Positions 24,384 through 34,122 of a DNA stretch of 64,000 nt are shown here, one piece after another (position 1 is the stretch's first letter; each line of letters starts with the position of its first letter). This DNA is from an uncultured Roseibium sp. (GTDB lineage: Bacteria > Pseudomonadota > Alphaproteobacteria > Rhizobiales > Stappiaceae). Location: positions 1,050,692 through 1,114,691 of the forward strand of contig NZ_CANMFD010000001.1 in the NCBI RefSeq assembly GCF_947496995.1, given 5' to 3'. The notes under the pieces were generated by a model that had not been told where the DNA came from, searched no databases, and saw only the letters and a list, made by a program, of their open reading frames with translations. Position numbers and translations under genes: made by a program.

Positions 24384-25400
24384 ATGCTCTTTTCACTCAA
24401 GTCGGCGACCGCCGTATCCGCGGTTGCTCTATCCGTCGTTTTCGCCACCGAGACCTTTGCAGCGGACGTTACCTGGAACGTCTCGCTCTGGGGCAAGCGT
24501 CGTGCCTTTACCGAACACGTTGAAAAGCTTGCCGAAGAAGTGTCGGCGAAGACCGACGGAAAGTTCGAACTGAAGCTGAACTATGGCGAGGCGCTGTCGA
24601 AGTCCCGCGAGAACCTTGACGGCATCTCTTTCGGTGCGTTCGAGATGGCGCAAATCTGCGCCTCCTACCATCCGGACAAGAACCCCAGTCTGACCGTTCT
24701 GGAATTGCCGTTCCTCGGGGTCAAGGATCTGGACGAGGAAATCAAGGTGTCGATGAAGCTCTATGAGCATCCTGCAGTCCAGGAAGACCTTGGCCGCTGG
24801 AACGCCATGGCCCTGATGCCTTCGCCGATGCCGCAGTATAATTTTGCCGGCAAGGGGGACGCGCCCAAGACCGTTTCCGACTTCGAAGGCATGCGTGTCC
24901 GCGCCCTCGGCGGGATCGGCCAGCTGATGAACGCCGTTGGCGCGGTGCCGACGTCCGTCACCGCTTCGGAAACCTATCAGGCTATTGATTCCGGTACGGT
25001 TGCCGCAGCCAGCTTCGCGCCGCACGCGCATCTTTCCTTCAAGGTCGTGGAAGTCGCCGACTGGTGGACGAAGAACCTCAACCCGGGAACGGTCCAGTGC
25101 CCGGTGATCGTCAATATCGACGCTTACAACGCCCTGCCGGACGACTTCAAGGCAGCGTTGGACAGCTCCGTCAGCCCGGCGCTGGCTCACTACCTGGAGA
25201 CCTATGACAAGGTGTACGAAAAGTGGTGGCCGGAACTGGAAAGCCGTGGCGTGAACCAGATCGAGTTCTCAGAAGAAGACCTGGCAGCCTTCAGCGAAAA
25301 GGCCGGCCCGATCCATGCTGCATGGGTTGAGGAAAACACCGCCAACGGTCTCCCGGCTCAGGAGATTCTCGACATGGTCAAGACGACCCTCTCCAACTAA
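24384..25400 (+). CDS. dctP: TRAP transporter solute-binding protein, DctP type (338 aa)
   Basis: A periplasmic receptor with a signal peptide cleaved near residue 26 (FATETFA before ADVTWNVSLWG). The mature domain has LDGISFGAFEMAQICASYHP, LTVLELPFLGVKDLDEE and the carboxylate-binding stretch DFEGMRVRALGGIGQLMNAVGAVP. It differs clearly from the DctP at 8-9 kb, so the two systems are not recent duplicates. The ATG at 24384 is preceded by GGGAGGATTTC. It is first in dctP-dctQ-dctM under a sigma-54 promoter next to dctBD, which argues for a C4-dicarboxylate or related organic acid. Confidence 0.92.
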   Translation: MLFSLKSATAVSAVALSVVFATETFAADVTWNVSLWGKRRAFTEHVEKLAEEVSAKTDGKFELKLNYGEALSKSRENLDGISFGAFEMAQICASYHPDKNPSLTVLELPFLGVKDLDEEIKVSMKLYEHPAVQEDLGRWNAMALMPSPMPQYNFAGKGDAPKTVSDFEGMRVRALGGIGQLMNAVGAVPTSVTASETYQAIDSGTVAAASFAPHAHLSFKVVEVADWWTKNLNPGTVQCPVIVNIDAYNALPDDFKAALDSSVSPALAHYLETYDKVYEKWWPELESRGVNQIEFSEEDLAAFSEKAGPIHAAWVEENTANGLPAQEILDMVKTTLSN

Positions 25401-25479
25401 GCCCGAACCTGCAGGCTTGTGAACCAGACACTCCCCGACGCATTTCGCGCCGGGGAGCCAATGCTCGGGGCTGACACTC

Positions 25480-26124
25480 ATGACTATGACTGATCCCGGA
25501 GGACGTTCCGTCTCGGAGCGCCCGGTGACTTATATCCGCTTTGACGGCTGGCTCGGCCATGTCGAAAATGCATTCAATATGTTTGCGGCCTTTTCCATCC
25601 TGTCCCTGATGCTGTTGGCAGTGATCCAGGTGATCGGCCGGCTGCTCTTCAACATACCGATACCCGGCTTCATCGATATCACCGAGCAGGCCATGGCAAT
25701 CTTCGCGTTTGCGGGTGTCGCTTATTGCCAGCGTGTCGGCGGACATATTCGCATGGAGATCGTGCTCGGCAAGCTGAGCGGGCGCACGCTTTATATCTGC
25801 GAGATGCTGGGTGTCATCCTGGTCGCCTTTACGGTCGCGCTGCTGATCTGGGGCTCCCTGTATCACTTCGACCGGTCCTGGGCGATCGGCGACAGCACCA
25901 TGGATATCCGGCTGCCGACCTGGCCGTCCAAGCTGATCATTCCGGCCGCGCTGGGTCTTTTGCTGTTGCGTCTCCTCATGCAGATCTACGGCTATGCCCG
26001 GCTGGTCGCCGACCCCACCCGCCAGCCCGTCGCCGTCCCGATGATCGAGGGCGTGGAAGAACATGCCCGCCATGAAATCGAGGAAGCTCTCGGAGATGAC
26101 GTCGTTGAAGGAGACGCCAAATGA
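25480..26124 (+). CDS. dctQ: TRAP transporter small permease, DctQ type (214 aa)
   Basis: Four transmembrane helices with the family motif DITEQAMAIFAFAGVAYCQRVGGHIRMEIVLG around residues 68-100. It is longer than usual because of a 35-residue N-terminal and a 45-residue hydrophilic C-terminal extension rich in acidic residues. Its stop overlaps the dctM start by ATGA, so the subunits are translationally coupled. The start could also be the Met two codons later. Confidence 0.9.
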   Translation: MTMTDPGGRSVSERPVTYIRFDGWLGHVENAFNMFAAFSILSLMLLAVIQVIGRLLFNIPIPGFIDITEQAMAIFAFAGVAYCQRVGGHIRMEIVLGKLSGRTLYICEMLGVILVAFTVALLIWGSLYHFDRSWAIGDSTMDIRLPTWPSKLIIPAALGLLLLRLLMQIYGYARLVADPTRQPVAVPMIEGVEEHARHEIEEALGDDVVEGDAK

Positions 26125-27491
26125 CGCCGTTTGAAGTTGGCATCATGATGACCGGCGTCCTGCTGGTCCTTGTCGTCATCGGTGTGCGCGTGGCTTTCGC
26201 TGCCGCCTTCACCGGGCTCGTCGGACTGATTGTGCTGTTCTCCATGAAAATGGGGTTCGAACGCGGCTTTTTCGTCGCACTCAAGATGGCCGGCACGATC
26301 CCGCATTCCAAGTCGGTCACCTATGCCCTCTCCGTCCTGCCGACATTTATCCTGATCGGTTTTCTGGCCTTTTATGCAGGCTTCACCAAGCAGCTGTTTG
26401 AAGCGGCCAAGCGTTGGCTCGGCTGGCTGCCGGGCGGCATGGCCGTCGGCACGGTGTTTTCCACGGCAGGCTTTGCAGCCGTGTCCGGGGCTTCAGTTGC
26501 GACCGCGGCCGTTTTCGCCCGTGTCGCCATTCCGGAAATGCTGGCCGCCGGCTATTCCAAACGTCTGTCTGCCGCTGTCGTTGCGGCCGGTGGAACACTG
26601 GCGTCCCTGATCCCGCCGTCGGCCATTCTGGTGATTTACGCAATCCTGGTGGAACAGTCGGTCGGCAAGTTGCTGATCGCCGGCTTCCTGCCCGGCGTGT
26701 TCTCCGCGCTGGTCTATGTCGGCATCATCGTGGCCGTCTCCGCCTGGCGCGGCGATGCTCCGGCGGTCAAGGGCTTCACCTGGAAGGAGCGCTTCGAGAG
26801 TGTTCCTGGCACCCTGCCGATCATCGCTGTAGTGGCGATCATCTTCTGCTCGTTCTTCTTCGGTCTGGCAACGCCCACCGAAGCAGGCTCCCTGGGCGCC
26901 TTCGTCGTGCTGGTGGTTGCCTTCGCGAAAGGCATGAGAACCCGCCAGCTGGGTCAGGCGCTGCACGAGACGGCAAAGCTCACCGTGATGATCTTCACGC
27001 TGATTTGGGGCGTGCTGCTTTATGTGCGCTTCCTTGGCTTTGCCGGACTTCCCGATGCCTTCAAGGACTTCATCGTTAGCCTGGAGTTCTCTCCCTGGAT
27101 CGTGATGATCTGCATCCTGCTGGCCTATGCGGTGCTTGGCATGTTCATGGATGCGATCGGCATGCTGATCCTGACGCTGCCGGTGGTCTATCCGGCTGTG
27201 ATGGCGCTGAACGGTGGTGAGGGCGTCTCGGCGGCCGACAGCGCCTTCGGCATGTCGGGCGAGGCCTGTGCCATCTGGTTCGGGATCCTGGTGGTCAAGA
27301 TGGCGGAGCTCTGTCTGATAACGCCACCCATAGGACTCAACTGTTTCGTGGTCTCCGGCGTGCGGCCGGATATCCCGGTTCAGGAAGTCTTCCGGGGCTG
27401 CGTGCCGTTCTTCGTGGCCGACGTCCTGACAATCGGCGGCCTGCTGGCCTTCCCGTCGATCATCACCATCCTGCCGCAACTGATGGGCTGA
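26121..27491 (+). CDS. dctM: TRAP transporter large permease, DctM type (456 aa)
   Basis: An inner-membrane channel subunit with about 12 to 13 helices. Signatures include FSTAGFAAVSGASVATAAVF near 115, VAAGGTLASLIPPSAILVIYAILVE near 155-180, FFFGLATPTEAGSLGAFVVL near 240 and, near the C-terminus, VVKMAELCLITPPIGLNCFVVSGV. It ends the dctBD-dctPQM block and is followed 24 bases later by a strong terminator. Its sequence is well separated from the other DctM in this window. Confidence 0.93.
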   Translation: MTPFEVGIMMTGVLLVLVVIGVRVAFAAAFTGLVGLIVLFSMKMGFERGFFVALKMAGTIPHSKSVTYALSVLPTFILIGFLAFYAGFTKQLFEAAKRWLGWLPGGMAVGTVFSTAGFAAVSGASVATAAVFARVAIPEMLAAGYSKRLSAAVVAAGGTLASLIPPSAILVIYAILVEQSVGKLLIAGFLPGVFSALVYVGIIVAVSAWRGDAPAVKGFTWKERFESVPGTLPIIAVVAIIFCSFFFGLATPTEAGSLGAFVVLVVAFAKGMRTRQLGQALHETAKLTVMIFTLIWGVLLYVRFLGFAGLPDAFKDFIVSLEFSPWIVMICILLAYAVLGMFMDAIGMLILTLPVVYPAVMALNGGEGVSAADSAFGMSGEACAIWFGILVVKMAELCLITPPIGLNCFVVSGVRPDIPVQEVFRGCVPFFVADVLTIGGLLAFPSIITILPQLMG

Positions 27492-27514
27492 TCCGCGCAA
27501 GGTCACCCGTAAAA

Positions 27515-27555
27515 GAAAACGCCGCCGGAGACACATCTCCGGCGGCGTTTTCTTT
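27515..27555 (+). terminator. strong intrinsic terminator of the dctPQM operon
   Basis: A perfect 17-base stem (27515-27531 with 27536-27552) closes on a 4-base loop, with GTTTTCTTT descending and AAAAGAAAA ascending, so it may act in both directions. Confidence 0.9.
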
Positions 27556-27609
27556 ATGTTGCGGGGACAACAATCTCTTGGAATTCAGATCCGTTGGCCG
27601 GGCGCCTTC

Positions 27610-28107
27610 TCAGTCGAAGACCGGCGCCAGACCTTGTGCGGTGTCGAACCGGTTGGTTCCCGGTGTTCCCGGGAAGAAGCCGTTCATGATGAAGAGATAG
27701 ATGGCGTAGAAAGCGCCGATCAACGGCACGAACAGGATGAGCAGCACCAGCGCCGAAACATCCCTGTCGTGACAGCGCCGAGCTTCCAGCGACCAGTAAT
27801 TGACGATCCCTGCGATAAACAGCGCTGTGTAAAGTAGACCAGAGGTCGATGTGAAAAGGGCATGGGCGATCGTCGCCTGGGTCATTTCTCCAAGGCCGGG
27901 CTGCATCGTGTTGACGAGAGGGAAAAAAAGCGCCAGCAGCAGGACACATCGGGCGATGCCGATGGACCAGTATTCCAACAGCCCGATCCGCCCCCGGAAG
28001 CTGAACAACAGCGCAAGGGTGTTCGTGAACACCGTCCAGAAGGAAACGCCGTCTTCATCGTCAAAGGGAAGGGCGCTGGCGCCCGCAGAAGCGTATGCCG
28101 TCGTCAT
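27610..28107 (-). CDS. DUF805 family membrane protein (165 aa, start uncertain)
   Basis: The core matches the DUF805/YhaH type: SFRGRIGLLEYWSIGIARCVLLLALFF, then IVNYWSLEARRCHDRDVSALVLLILFVPLIGAFYAIYLFIMNGFFPGTPGTNRF. Four transmembrane helices are visible. The family has no established role. The chosen ATG at 28107 lacks a clear ribosome site; an in-frame ATG at 28197 has GGAGG about 11 bases upstream and would add 30 residues of low-complexity sequence. The gene is convergent with dctM. Confidence 0.75.
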   Translation of the reverse strand: MTTAYASAGASALPFDDEDGVSFWTVFTNTLALLFSFRGRIGLLEYWSIGIARCVLLLALFFPLVNTMQPGLGEMTQATIAHALFTSTSGLLYTALFIAGIVNYWSLEARRCHDRDVSALVLLILFVPLIGAFYAIYLFIMNGFFPGTPGTNRFDTAQGLAPVFD

Positions 28108-28322
28108 GCGGCTGGAGGAATAATGCGACTGCCGCTTCCCGCGCTGCGATGGGGCTTCTTGCGAAAGGCCGCGCCTTCCAAATTCCTTGCGCTGCATTGG
28201 CACCCTGGCCTCCGTCACGAATAGCGATAAATCGAACGACGGCGACCCTAGGCGATGGGCTTAAACTTGACGTTAGGGAGTTCGTTAAAACTGAAAGAAA
28301 TAGCCGCTTTTGCTACGCGGAC

Positions 28323-29885
28323 CTAAAAGAGCGTGCCCTGATCGGTCCGCGTCGGCTTGGCTGAACCGCTTTTCCTGGGCTTCGCCGGCTTGGGTGCGGC
28401 GCTGTCGCTCATGGCGACCGCGTCGATGTTGCCGTCCGCGAGCTCGATCGACAGGGCGGCACCGGAGGCGACCGCTGCGGCGGAGCGGACCGGCTGTCCC
28501 TCGTCATCGCGCACCACCGCATAGCCGCGCGCCAGAACATCCTTGTAGGACAGGGATTTCAGAAGCTTCTGCAGGCCGTCCAGCCGTGCTTTCTCCTGGC
28601 CGACACGCGAGAGATAGGCCCGGTCCAGTCGCTCCATGAGGCCGGTAAGGCGTTCCTTGCCCAGTGTCGTCTGCTGGGCGAGACGCACCGGGGTCAGCCG
28701 GACCGCCAGCGCGGCGAAGGTCTGGCGCTTCTGGGCGACGGCGACATGCAGCGCCCGCTGCTGGCGTTCGCTGTGGTTGGCAAGATCCTGTCGGGCCTTG
28801 GAGGTCAGACGGGAGAGCAGCACCGGCGACAGGCGGCCTGCAAGGTTCTGATGATGGGTGCGATGGGTCCGCGTGCTGACGATCAGCGCCCGCCCGAGGC
28901 CGCTTGCAAGAGTGTCGAACTTCTGGCGCGGCAGGGCCAGCAGATCCTGAGGGGCGGGCAGGGCGGCGCTTGCGGCACGCAGCTCGGTCCGGCGGGTGGT
29001 GACGAAGCGCACCAGGCCGGAATTCAGGCGCCGCGACCGGTCGTCGACCATCGCCATCAGTTCGGCCTTGACCGGCACGGCGATTTCCGCCGCTCCAGTG
29101 GGGGTCGGCGCGCGCACGTCCGCGGCAAGGTCGAGAAGTGTCCAGTCCGTCTCGTGGCCGACCGCGGATATCAGCGGGATCTCGCTCTCGGCGGCGGCGC
29201 GCACGACGGCCTCCTCGTTGAAACCCCAAAGGTCCTCAATGCTGCCGCCGCCGCGCGCGACGATCAGCAGATCCGGCCGAGGGACGGGACCGCCGGGCTG
29301 CAGCGCATTGAAGCCGCGAATGCCGTTGGCGACTTCCGCGCCGCTGGTTTCGCCCTGCACCCGCACGGGCCACACCAGCACATGCAGGGGAAAACGGTCG
29401 TCGATGCGGTGCAGGATGTCGCGGATGACGGCGCCGGTCGGCGAGGTGACTACACCGATGATCCTCGGCAGCGGCGGCAGCGGCCGCTTGCGCTCCTCGG
29501 CGAAAAGGCCTTCCGCGGCGAGTTTCTTCTTGCGCTCTTCCAGTAGCGCCATCAGCGCCCCGGCGCCGGCCGGCTCCAGGGCTTCAATCACCATCTGGTA
29601 TTTGGACTGGCCGGGGAAGGTGGTGATCTTGCCCGTGGCGATCACCTCCAGACCCTGTTCCGGCTGAATTTTCAGCTTCGAGGCGACACCGCGCCAGATC
29701 ACGCCGGACAGAACCGAACGGTCATCCTTGAGATCCAGATAGATATGTCCGGAGCCGGGCCGCGAGATCCGCCCCAGTTCGCCGCGCACCCGCACATAGC
29801 CGAAGGCATCTTCCATCGTGCGCTTGATGGAAAAGGAGATTTCGGAAACGGTGAATTCGGCGGCGTTCGAGGGTTTTTCGTCCAC
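28323..29885 (-). CDS. xseA: exodeoxyribonuclease VII large subunit (520 aa)
   Basis: The catalytic subunit of ExoVII, which degrades single-stranded DNA from either end and works with the small subunit XseB (not in this window). The OB-fold is at residues 10-110 ([29 protein letters not shown]). The core has [58 protein letters not shown] and [29 protein letters not shown] long coiled-coil region follows, and the C-terminus is basic. The start is a GTG with AAGGA 7 bases upstream. It is divergent from rsmE. Confidence 0.97.
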   Translation of the reverse strand: MDEKPSNAAEFTVSEISFSIKRTMEDAFGYVRVRGELGRISRPGSGHIYLDLKDDRSVLSGVIWRGVASKLKIQPEQGLEVIATGKITTFPGQSKYQMVIEALEPAGAGALMALLEERKKKLAAEGLFAEERKRPLPPLPRIIGVVTSPTGAVIRDILHRIDDRFPLHVLVWPVRVQGETSGAEVANGIRGFNALQPGGPVPRPDLLIVARGGGSIEDLWGFNEEAVVRAAAESEIPLISAVGHETDWTLLDLAADVRAPTPTGAAEIAVPVKAELMAMVDDRSRRLNSGLVRFVTTRRTELRAASAALPAPQDLLALPRQKFDTLASGLGRALIVSTRTHRTHHQNLAGRLSPVLLSRLTSKARQDLANHSERQQRALHVAVAQKRQTFAALAVRLTPVRLAQQTTLGKERLTGLMERLDRAYLSRVGQEKARLDGLQKLLKSLSYKDVLARGYAVVRDDEGQPVRSAAAVASGAALSIELADGNIDAVAMSDSAAPKPAKPRKSGSAKPTRTDQGTLF

Positions 29886-30071
29886 GGATGATTCCTTCTG
29901 ACCTTTGGAAACTGGCCATAAAGCGGGGAAGGGTCAAGAGGCGGTATCGGATCGGCAAGGCGAGCAAACAACACGGGTGGGGACGGCGACGGGAATCGAA
30001 TAATGTGAACAGTGCCGCGCCTGCCGCGTTCCGCCTTGAAACCCTCACATTCCAGCGACTACCTGAAACCC

Positions 30072-30830
30072 ATGGCAAAATACGAGTTCAAAATGCAACG
30101 GTTGTTCTTACGGCATATTTTAGCGGACGGAGCCCGGATCGAGGCGGATAGAGGCCAGGCCAATTATCTTTTGAATGTCCTGCGCCTGAAGGACGGCGAC
30201 TTCGTGCTGGTGTTCAACGGAAGCGACGGCGAATGGCTGGCGAAAATCGCCAGCAACGGGCGAAGGGACTGCGCGCTGCAGCTCATGGAGCGCATGCGCG
30301 AACAGACCGCGCCCAACGACCTGATGTATATGTTCGCCCCGCTCAAGCACGCCCGTCTCGACTATATGATTCAAAAGGCGGTGGAAATGGGCGCCGGCAG
30401 TCTGAAGCCGGTCATCACCCGGCATACCCAGTCGAGCCGGGTCAACCTGGAGCGCATGGAAGCCAATGTGATCGAGGCCGCCGAACAATGCGGCGTGCTC
30501 TGCGTCCCCGAAGTGCTTGCGCCGCAGCCCCTGAGCGATGTCCTCGCCGTCTGGCAGGAAGCCCAACCCGGCCGCCGTCTGCTCTTTTGCGACGAGGCGG
30601 AAGGCACGAACAATCCGCTTCTCGCCCTGGCCCAGATGAAGGACAGGGGTGAGCAGCCACTGGCTGTGCTGATCGGCCCTGAAGGCGGGTTTTCGGAGGA
30701 GGAACGGGCAGAACTGCGCGCGCTGGAGTTCGTCACGCCGATCCCCCTCGGGCCCCGCATTCTCAGGGCGGATACTGCGGCCGTCGCCGCACTGGCGATC
30801 ATTCAGGCAACCCTGGGCGACTGGAAGTAG
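30072..30830 (+). CDS. rsmE: 16S rRNA m3U1498 methyltransferase RsmE (252 aa)
   Basis: A SPOUT-fold enzyme that methylates N3 of U1498 in 16S rRNA using S-adenosylmethionine. The N-terminal PUA-like part has [21 protein letters not shown]. The C-terminal trefoil-knot motifs are [12 protein letters not shown] near residue 200 and [20 protein letters not shown] near 228-248. The start at 30072 ([12 protein letters not shown]) agrees with the family, although the ribosome site is weak. The gene is followed by gshA, a pairing common in Rhizobiales. Confidence 0.95.
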   Translation: MAKYEFKMQRLFLRHILADGARIEADRGQANYLLNVLRLKDGDFVLVFNGSDGEWLAKIASNGRRDCALQLMERMREQTAPNDLMYMFAPLKHARLDYMIQKAVEMGAGSLKPVITRHTQSSRVNLERMEANVIEAAEQCGVLCVPEVLAPQPLSDVLAVWQEAQPGRRLLFCDEAEGTNNPLLALAQMKDRGEQPLAVLIGPEGGFSEEERAELRALEFVTPIPLGPRILRADTAAVAALAIIQATLGDWK

Positions 30831-31080
30831 TGGAATAATCTGCGGTATTTGCGCACCTCTGAAACCGGTCCTAAACGGAGGGTGCGCCCGCGGAGCCGCT
30901 TTTTCCGGGTTCGGAATGGCTTGAACGCGGACGGCGCTTATATTTCCATCCTTGCATTCTCGCCGCAACAAACCTAAATCACCGAAGCTCAAAAGCGTTT
31001 TCGGACGCGCCGGATTCAAGCGGTTCGCGGGATGTTTCGACACTCCGGCTGACACACCGCGCAGCAACTAGGACGGTTTC

Positions 31081-32454
31081 ATGGCCCGCGACACGGTCGA
31101 CACCACACCGATTGAAACTGTGGCGGATCTGGCCGCGACGCTCAACGAGGGCTCGAAGCCGGAAGACCGGTTCAGGATAGGCACGGAACATGAAAAGTTC
31201 GGGTTCTGTCTGAAGGAACTCAGCCCGATCCCCTATGAAGGTCCGAACGGCGTGGAAGCCGTCCTGACCGGAATGGAAAAGCTGATCGGCTGGGAGCGGA
31301 TCGAGGATGCCGGAAAGATCATCGGGCTTTCGGACGATCGCGGCGGCGGCGCCATTTCCATCGAGCCGGGCGGCCAGTTCGAACTCTCCGGTGCGCCGCT
31401 TGAAACACTTCACGAGACTTGCCGGGAAGCCAACCAGCATCTCGCGCAGGTCCGCCAGGTCGCCGAACCGATGGGCGTCGGTTTTCTTGGCATCGGCATG
31501 GCGCCGACCTGGGCGCGCTCCGATATGCCGCGTATGCCGAAATCCCGCTATGACATCATGACCAACTACATGCCCAAGGTCGGTTCCCTCGGCCTGGACA
31601 TGATGTACCGGACGTCCACCATCCAGGTGAATCTCGACTTCTCCTCCGAAGCCGACATGGTGACAAAGATGCGTGTCGGCCTTGCGCTGCAGCCGATCGC
31701 AACCGCCATATTCGCCAATTCACCTTTCACCGACGGCAAGCCGAACGGCTTCAAATCCTTCCGTGCCCAGATCTGGACCGACACCGACGCGGACCGGACC
31801 GGCGACATGCCTTTCGCCTTTGAGGAAGGATTCGGCTTCGAGCGCTATGTGGAATGGGCAATGGATGTGCCGATGTATTTCGTCAAGCGCGGCGAGACGT
31901 ATTACGACGTCACCGGCACGACGTTCCGGCAGTTCATGAACGGCGCGCTCAAGGGCAAGGTGCCGGATGCGACACCCAGCCTCGGTGACTGGAACAACCA
32001 TCTATCGACCCTGTTCCCGGATGTCCGGCTGAAGAAATATATCGAGATGCGCGGCGCCGACGGCGGCCCCTGGCGGCGCATCTGTGCCTTGCCGGCACTT
32101 TGGGTCGGCCTGCTTTATGACAAGGGTGTCCTCGACCAGGCCTATGAACTGGTGAAGGACTGGACGCAAGAAGAGCGTGCCGCGCTGCGCCGGGACGTTC
32201 CGAAGACGGCGCTGCAGACACCTTTCCGCGGCGGGACGGTTCTGGATGTCGCCAGACAGGTTCTGGCACTCTCCCAGGAAGGCCTGAAACGCCGAAACAG
32301 AATGAGCGACGGTGATCTGGACGAGCGGGTGCATCTGGCGCCGGTCGAGGAGGGGCTTGCTTCCGGCATGTGTCCGGCCGATGTCCTGCTGCAGCGCTAC
32401 CACGGATCCTGGAACGGCGACATCACCCGGGTGTTCAGCGATTATGCCTATTGA
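31081..32454 (+). CDS. gshA: glutamate-cysteine ligase (457 aa)
   Basis: The first enzyme of glutathione synthesis, joining glutamate and cysteine with ATP. It belongs to the plant/alphaproteobacterial GCS2 group: FRIGTEHEKFGF near residue 37, GGGAISIEPGGQFELSGAPLETLHETC around 85-112, MYRTSTIQVNLDFSSE near 178 and the C-terminal LHLAPVEEGLASGMCPADVLL. The length is typical. AGGAC precedes the start. The 250-base spacer from rsmE probably holds its own promoter. Confidence 0.95.
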   Translation: MARDTVDTTPIETVADLAATLNEGSKPEDRFRIGTEHEKFGFCLKELSPIPYEGPNGVEAVLTGMEKLIGWERIEDAGKIIGLSDDRGGGAISIEPGGQFELSGAPLETLHETCREANQHLAQVRQVAEPMGVGFLGIGMAPTWARSDMPRMPKSRYDIMTNYMPKVGSLGLDMMYRTSTIQVNLDFSSEADMVTKMRVGLALQPIATAIFANSPFTDGKPNGFKSFRAQIWTDTDADRTGDMPFAFEEGFGFERYVEWAMDVPMYFVKRGETYYDVTGTTFRQFMNGALKGKVPDATPSLGDWNNHLSTLFPDVRLKKYIEMRGADGGPWRRICALPALWVGLLYDKGVLDQAYELVKDWTQEERAALRRDVPKTALQTPFRGGTVLDVARQVLALSQEGLKRRNRMSDGDLDERVHLAPVEEGLASGMCPADVLLQRYHGSWNGDITRVFSDYAY

Positions 32455-32616
32455 GGCAGGTCGCGCGGCGAAAAAAACTCGGCTCTGAAAGTTGCCGGTG
32501 GCGCGGAAAACACACTCTGTCATCCGTGAATTGACCTAACGCCAACAAAGGGTCACTCTCTGCATAGGTTGGTCTTGTTTCTCAAGACCTTGCGGAACCC
32601 CGAGCGGAGCAGTGCG

Positions 32617-33411
32617 ATGACTGGCAACGAAACGGCAGCTCCCCCATTCGATATCTTTTCGCTGACGGAAGATGTGCGAGAGCGATTCGGCTGGTCCAAT
32701 GACGATCTGAACAGCGTCATGGGGCAGCTCATGCCGGCCGCACTCAACGGCTTTCGCTATTTCGGCGGCACCATTCCCGGGTTCAGCGAATTCCTCGGCC
32801 AATCCTCACCGTTTGGCTCCTCACCGTTCGGCTCCGCGCCGCAAAATCCTTTCGCCGGCTACACCGGACTGTTTCAGGGGCCTTCACAGGCGGCGTTGAC
32901 GCCGTTCTTCGGGCCGGAAGCCGTCCAGAAGGCGTTGGCCGGACAGATCGCCACCATGACCGGACTGCAGGGCGACGCCATCCAGGAAATGATGCCCGTC
33001 GCCGCGACCCTTGCCATGGGGCAGGTTGCGCGGCCCTTCGTGCACGGTGAGGCGCGTAACCTTCTCGACGCCTATCTGCGCGGCTTCGCGCGCGGGCGGC
33101 CCAAACCGCAGCCGACACCGGCCGACTACCTGCAAGGCTACGCCGAGGCCATGCAGGCCTTCTGGGGTGTTTTTCTGCAGCCTGCCCGGGTCGTCGAAGC
33201 CGCCGCCGAACCCGAGGAGGAGGCGGAACCGGAAGAAGAGGACCTTCAGCCGGAGGATGACGCCTCAAGCGAGGAGAACTCCGGCGAAGCCTCGGAATTT
33301 GACGGAATGGTCGCCGACTGGATGGAAGCCGGCCGCGATTTCCAGTCCAGCCAGTTCAATGCATTCGACAGCTTTTTCAAGAAGGCCGCCAAGGATCTCG
33401 GGCAAACCTGA
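32617..33411 (+). CDS. hypothetical protein with acidic C-terminal segment (264 aa)
   Basis: I cannot name this protein with confidence. Residues 10-45 (SLTEDVRERFGWSNDDLNSVMGQLMPAALNGFRYFG) look helical and loosely recall DUF937. A short repeat follows (GSSPFGSSPFGSAPQNPF), then a helical middle with MGQVARPFVHGEARNLLDAYLRGFARGRPKPQP. Residues about 205-235 are almost all Glu and Asp. The C-terminus, MVADWMEAGRDFQSSQFNAFDSFF, is amphipathic and phasin-like in tone. No signal peptide is seen. The ATG at 32617 is preceded by CGGAG. It could bind granules or a basic partner, but that is a guess. Confidence 0.65.
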   Translation: MTGNETAAPPFDIFSLTEDVRERFGWSNDDLNSVMGQLMPAALNGFRYFGGTIPGFSEFLGQSSPFGSSPFGSAPQNPFAGYTGLFQGPSQAALTPFFGPEAVQKALAGQIATMTGLQGDAIQEMMPVAATLAMGQVARPFVHGEARNLLDAYLRGFARGRPKPQPTPADYLQGYAEAMQAFWGVFLQPARVVEAAAEPEEEAEPEEEDLQPEDDASSEENSGEASEFDGMVADWMEAGRDFQSSQFNAFDSFFKKAAKDLGQT

Positions 33412-33430
33412 TCTGGCCGCGACTTTCACG

Positions 33431-33458
33431 CAAAAAAAGACCCGCCGAAAGGCGGGTC
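33431..33458 (-). terminator. intrinsic terminator of the DUF1127 gene
   Basis: On the minus strand the perfect stem GACCCGCC/GGCGGGTC (loop TTTC) is followed by TTTTTTT. It lies 70 bases beyond the DUF1127 stop. On the plus strand the T-run is missing. Confidence 0.8.
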
Positions 33459-33529
33459 AGTTGCGTCAGCAAGGCTAATTGCCGACAGGGGCTGCAAATC
33501 AGGTGTTCGTCGGGCCGCAAGGGCCGGGA

Positions 33530-33856
33530 TCAGGCGGCCAGTTGGCCGTTGCCGGTGGCCTTTTCGGTTTCCACAAGGGTCAGGTCAGCTCTGGCCCGGG
33601 GTGCATTGGCTGCCTGCAGGCTCAGCCTGCGGTTCAGCGCCGGTGAAGCGCTCAAAAGAGAAGATGTCGGGTCGCGATAGAACGGCTGTGCCATGGCTCG
33701 TCGAACGTCGCTCCGGCTCAGGCCGACATCCTTCAACTGCTCGTCGGACCAGTCCTGGAGTTCGGCAAACTGGCGCCGGTTGTTGAATACACGCCATGCA
33801 CGGGCAACCATCTGCCCGAAGAGCGCGAATGACGGAGTGCTTGTGGTATGGGTCAT
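33530..33856 (-). CDS. DUF1127 domain protein (108 aa)
   Basis: The DUF1127 core lies at about residues 20-60: RVFNNRRQFAELQDWSDEQLKDVGLSRSDVRRAM, a short Arg-rich helix pair that in some alphaproteobacteria binds RNA or links phosphate and carbon metabolism. The tail is longer than in the 47-residue minimal forms. I chose the ATG at 33856 because AGGAG lies 9 bases upstream; an ATG 105 bases earlier would add an unlikely leader. It is divergent from a LysR gene, with an AT-rich spacer between them. Confidence 0.82.
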   Translation of the reverse strand: MTHTTSTPSFALFGQMVARAWRVFNNRRQFAELQDWSDEQLKDVGLSRSDVRRAMAQPFYRDPTSSLLSASPALNRRLSLQAANAPRARADLTLVETEKATGNGQLAA

Positions 33857-34122
33857 GGCATAGTTCTCCTGTGAGCGGCCGAAGGAATTTCCGGCAGCCT
33901 GTTCCCGGCCAGTTATTGGCAGTCCTGTTTGTGGAACACCCTGTAAATGGCGGTATTCCAAATATTATTCCAACGAATGTTTTTGATGCGATTGATCGAA
34001 AATTGTGATGTCATGGACCGAACTGGTCCGCGGCACTGGCAACGTCTGACAGTGGGTCGAGACATTTCAAATTTGAATAGGTTTGGTGGCAAACATCAGT
34101 TTGTCTTATATTTGAGGCGCTT

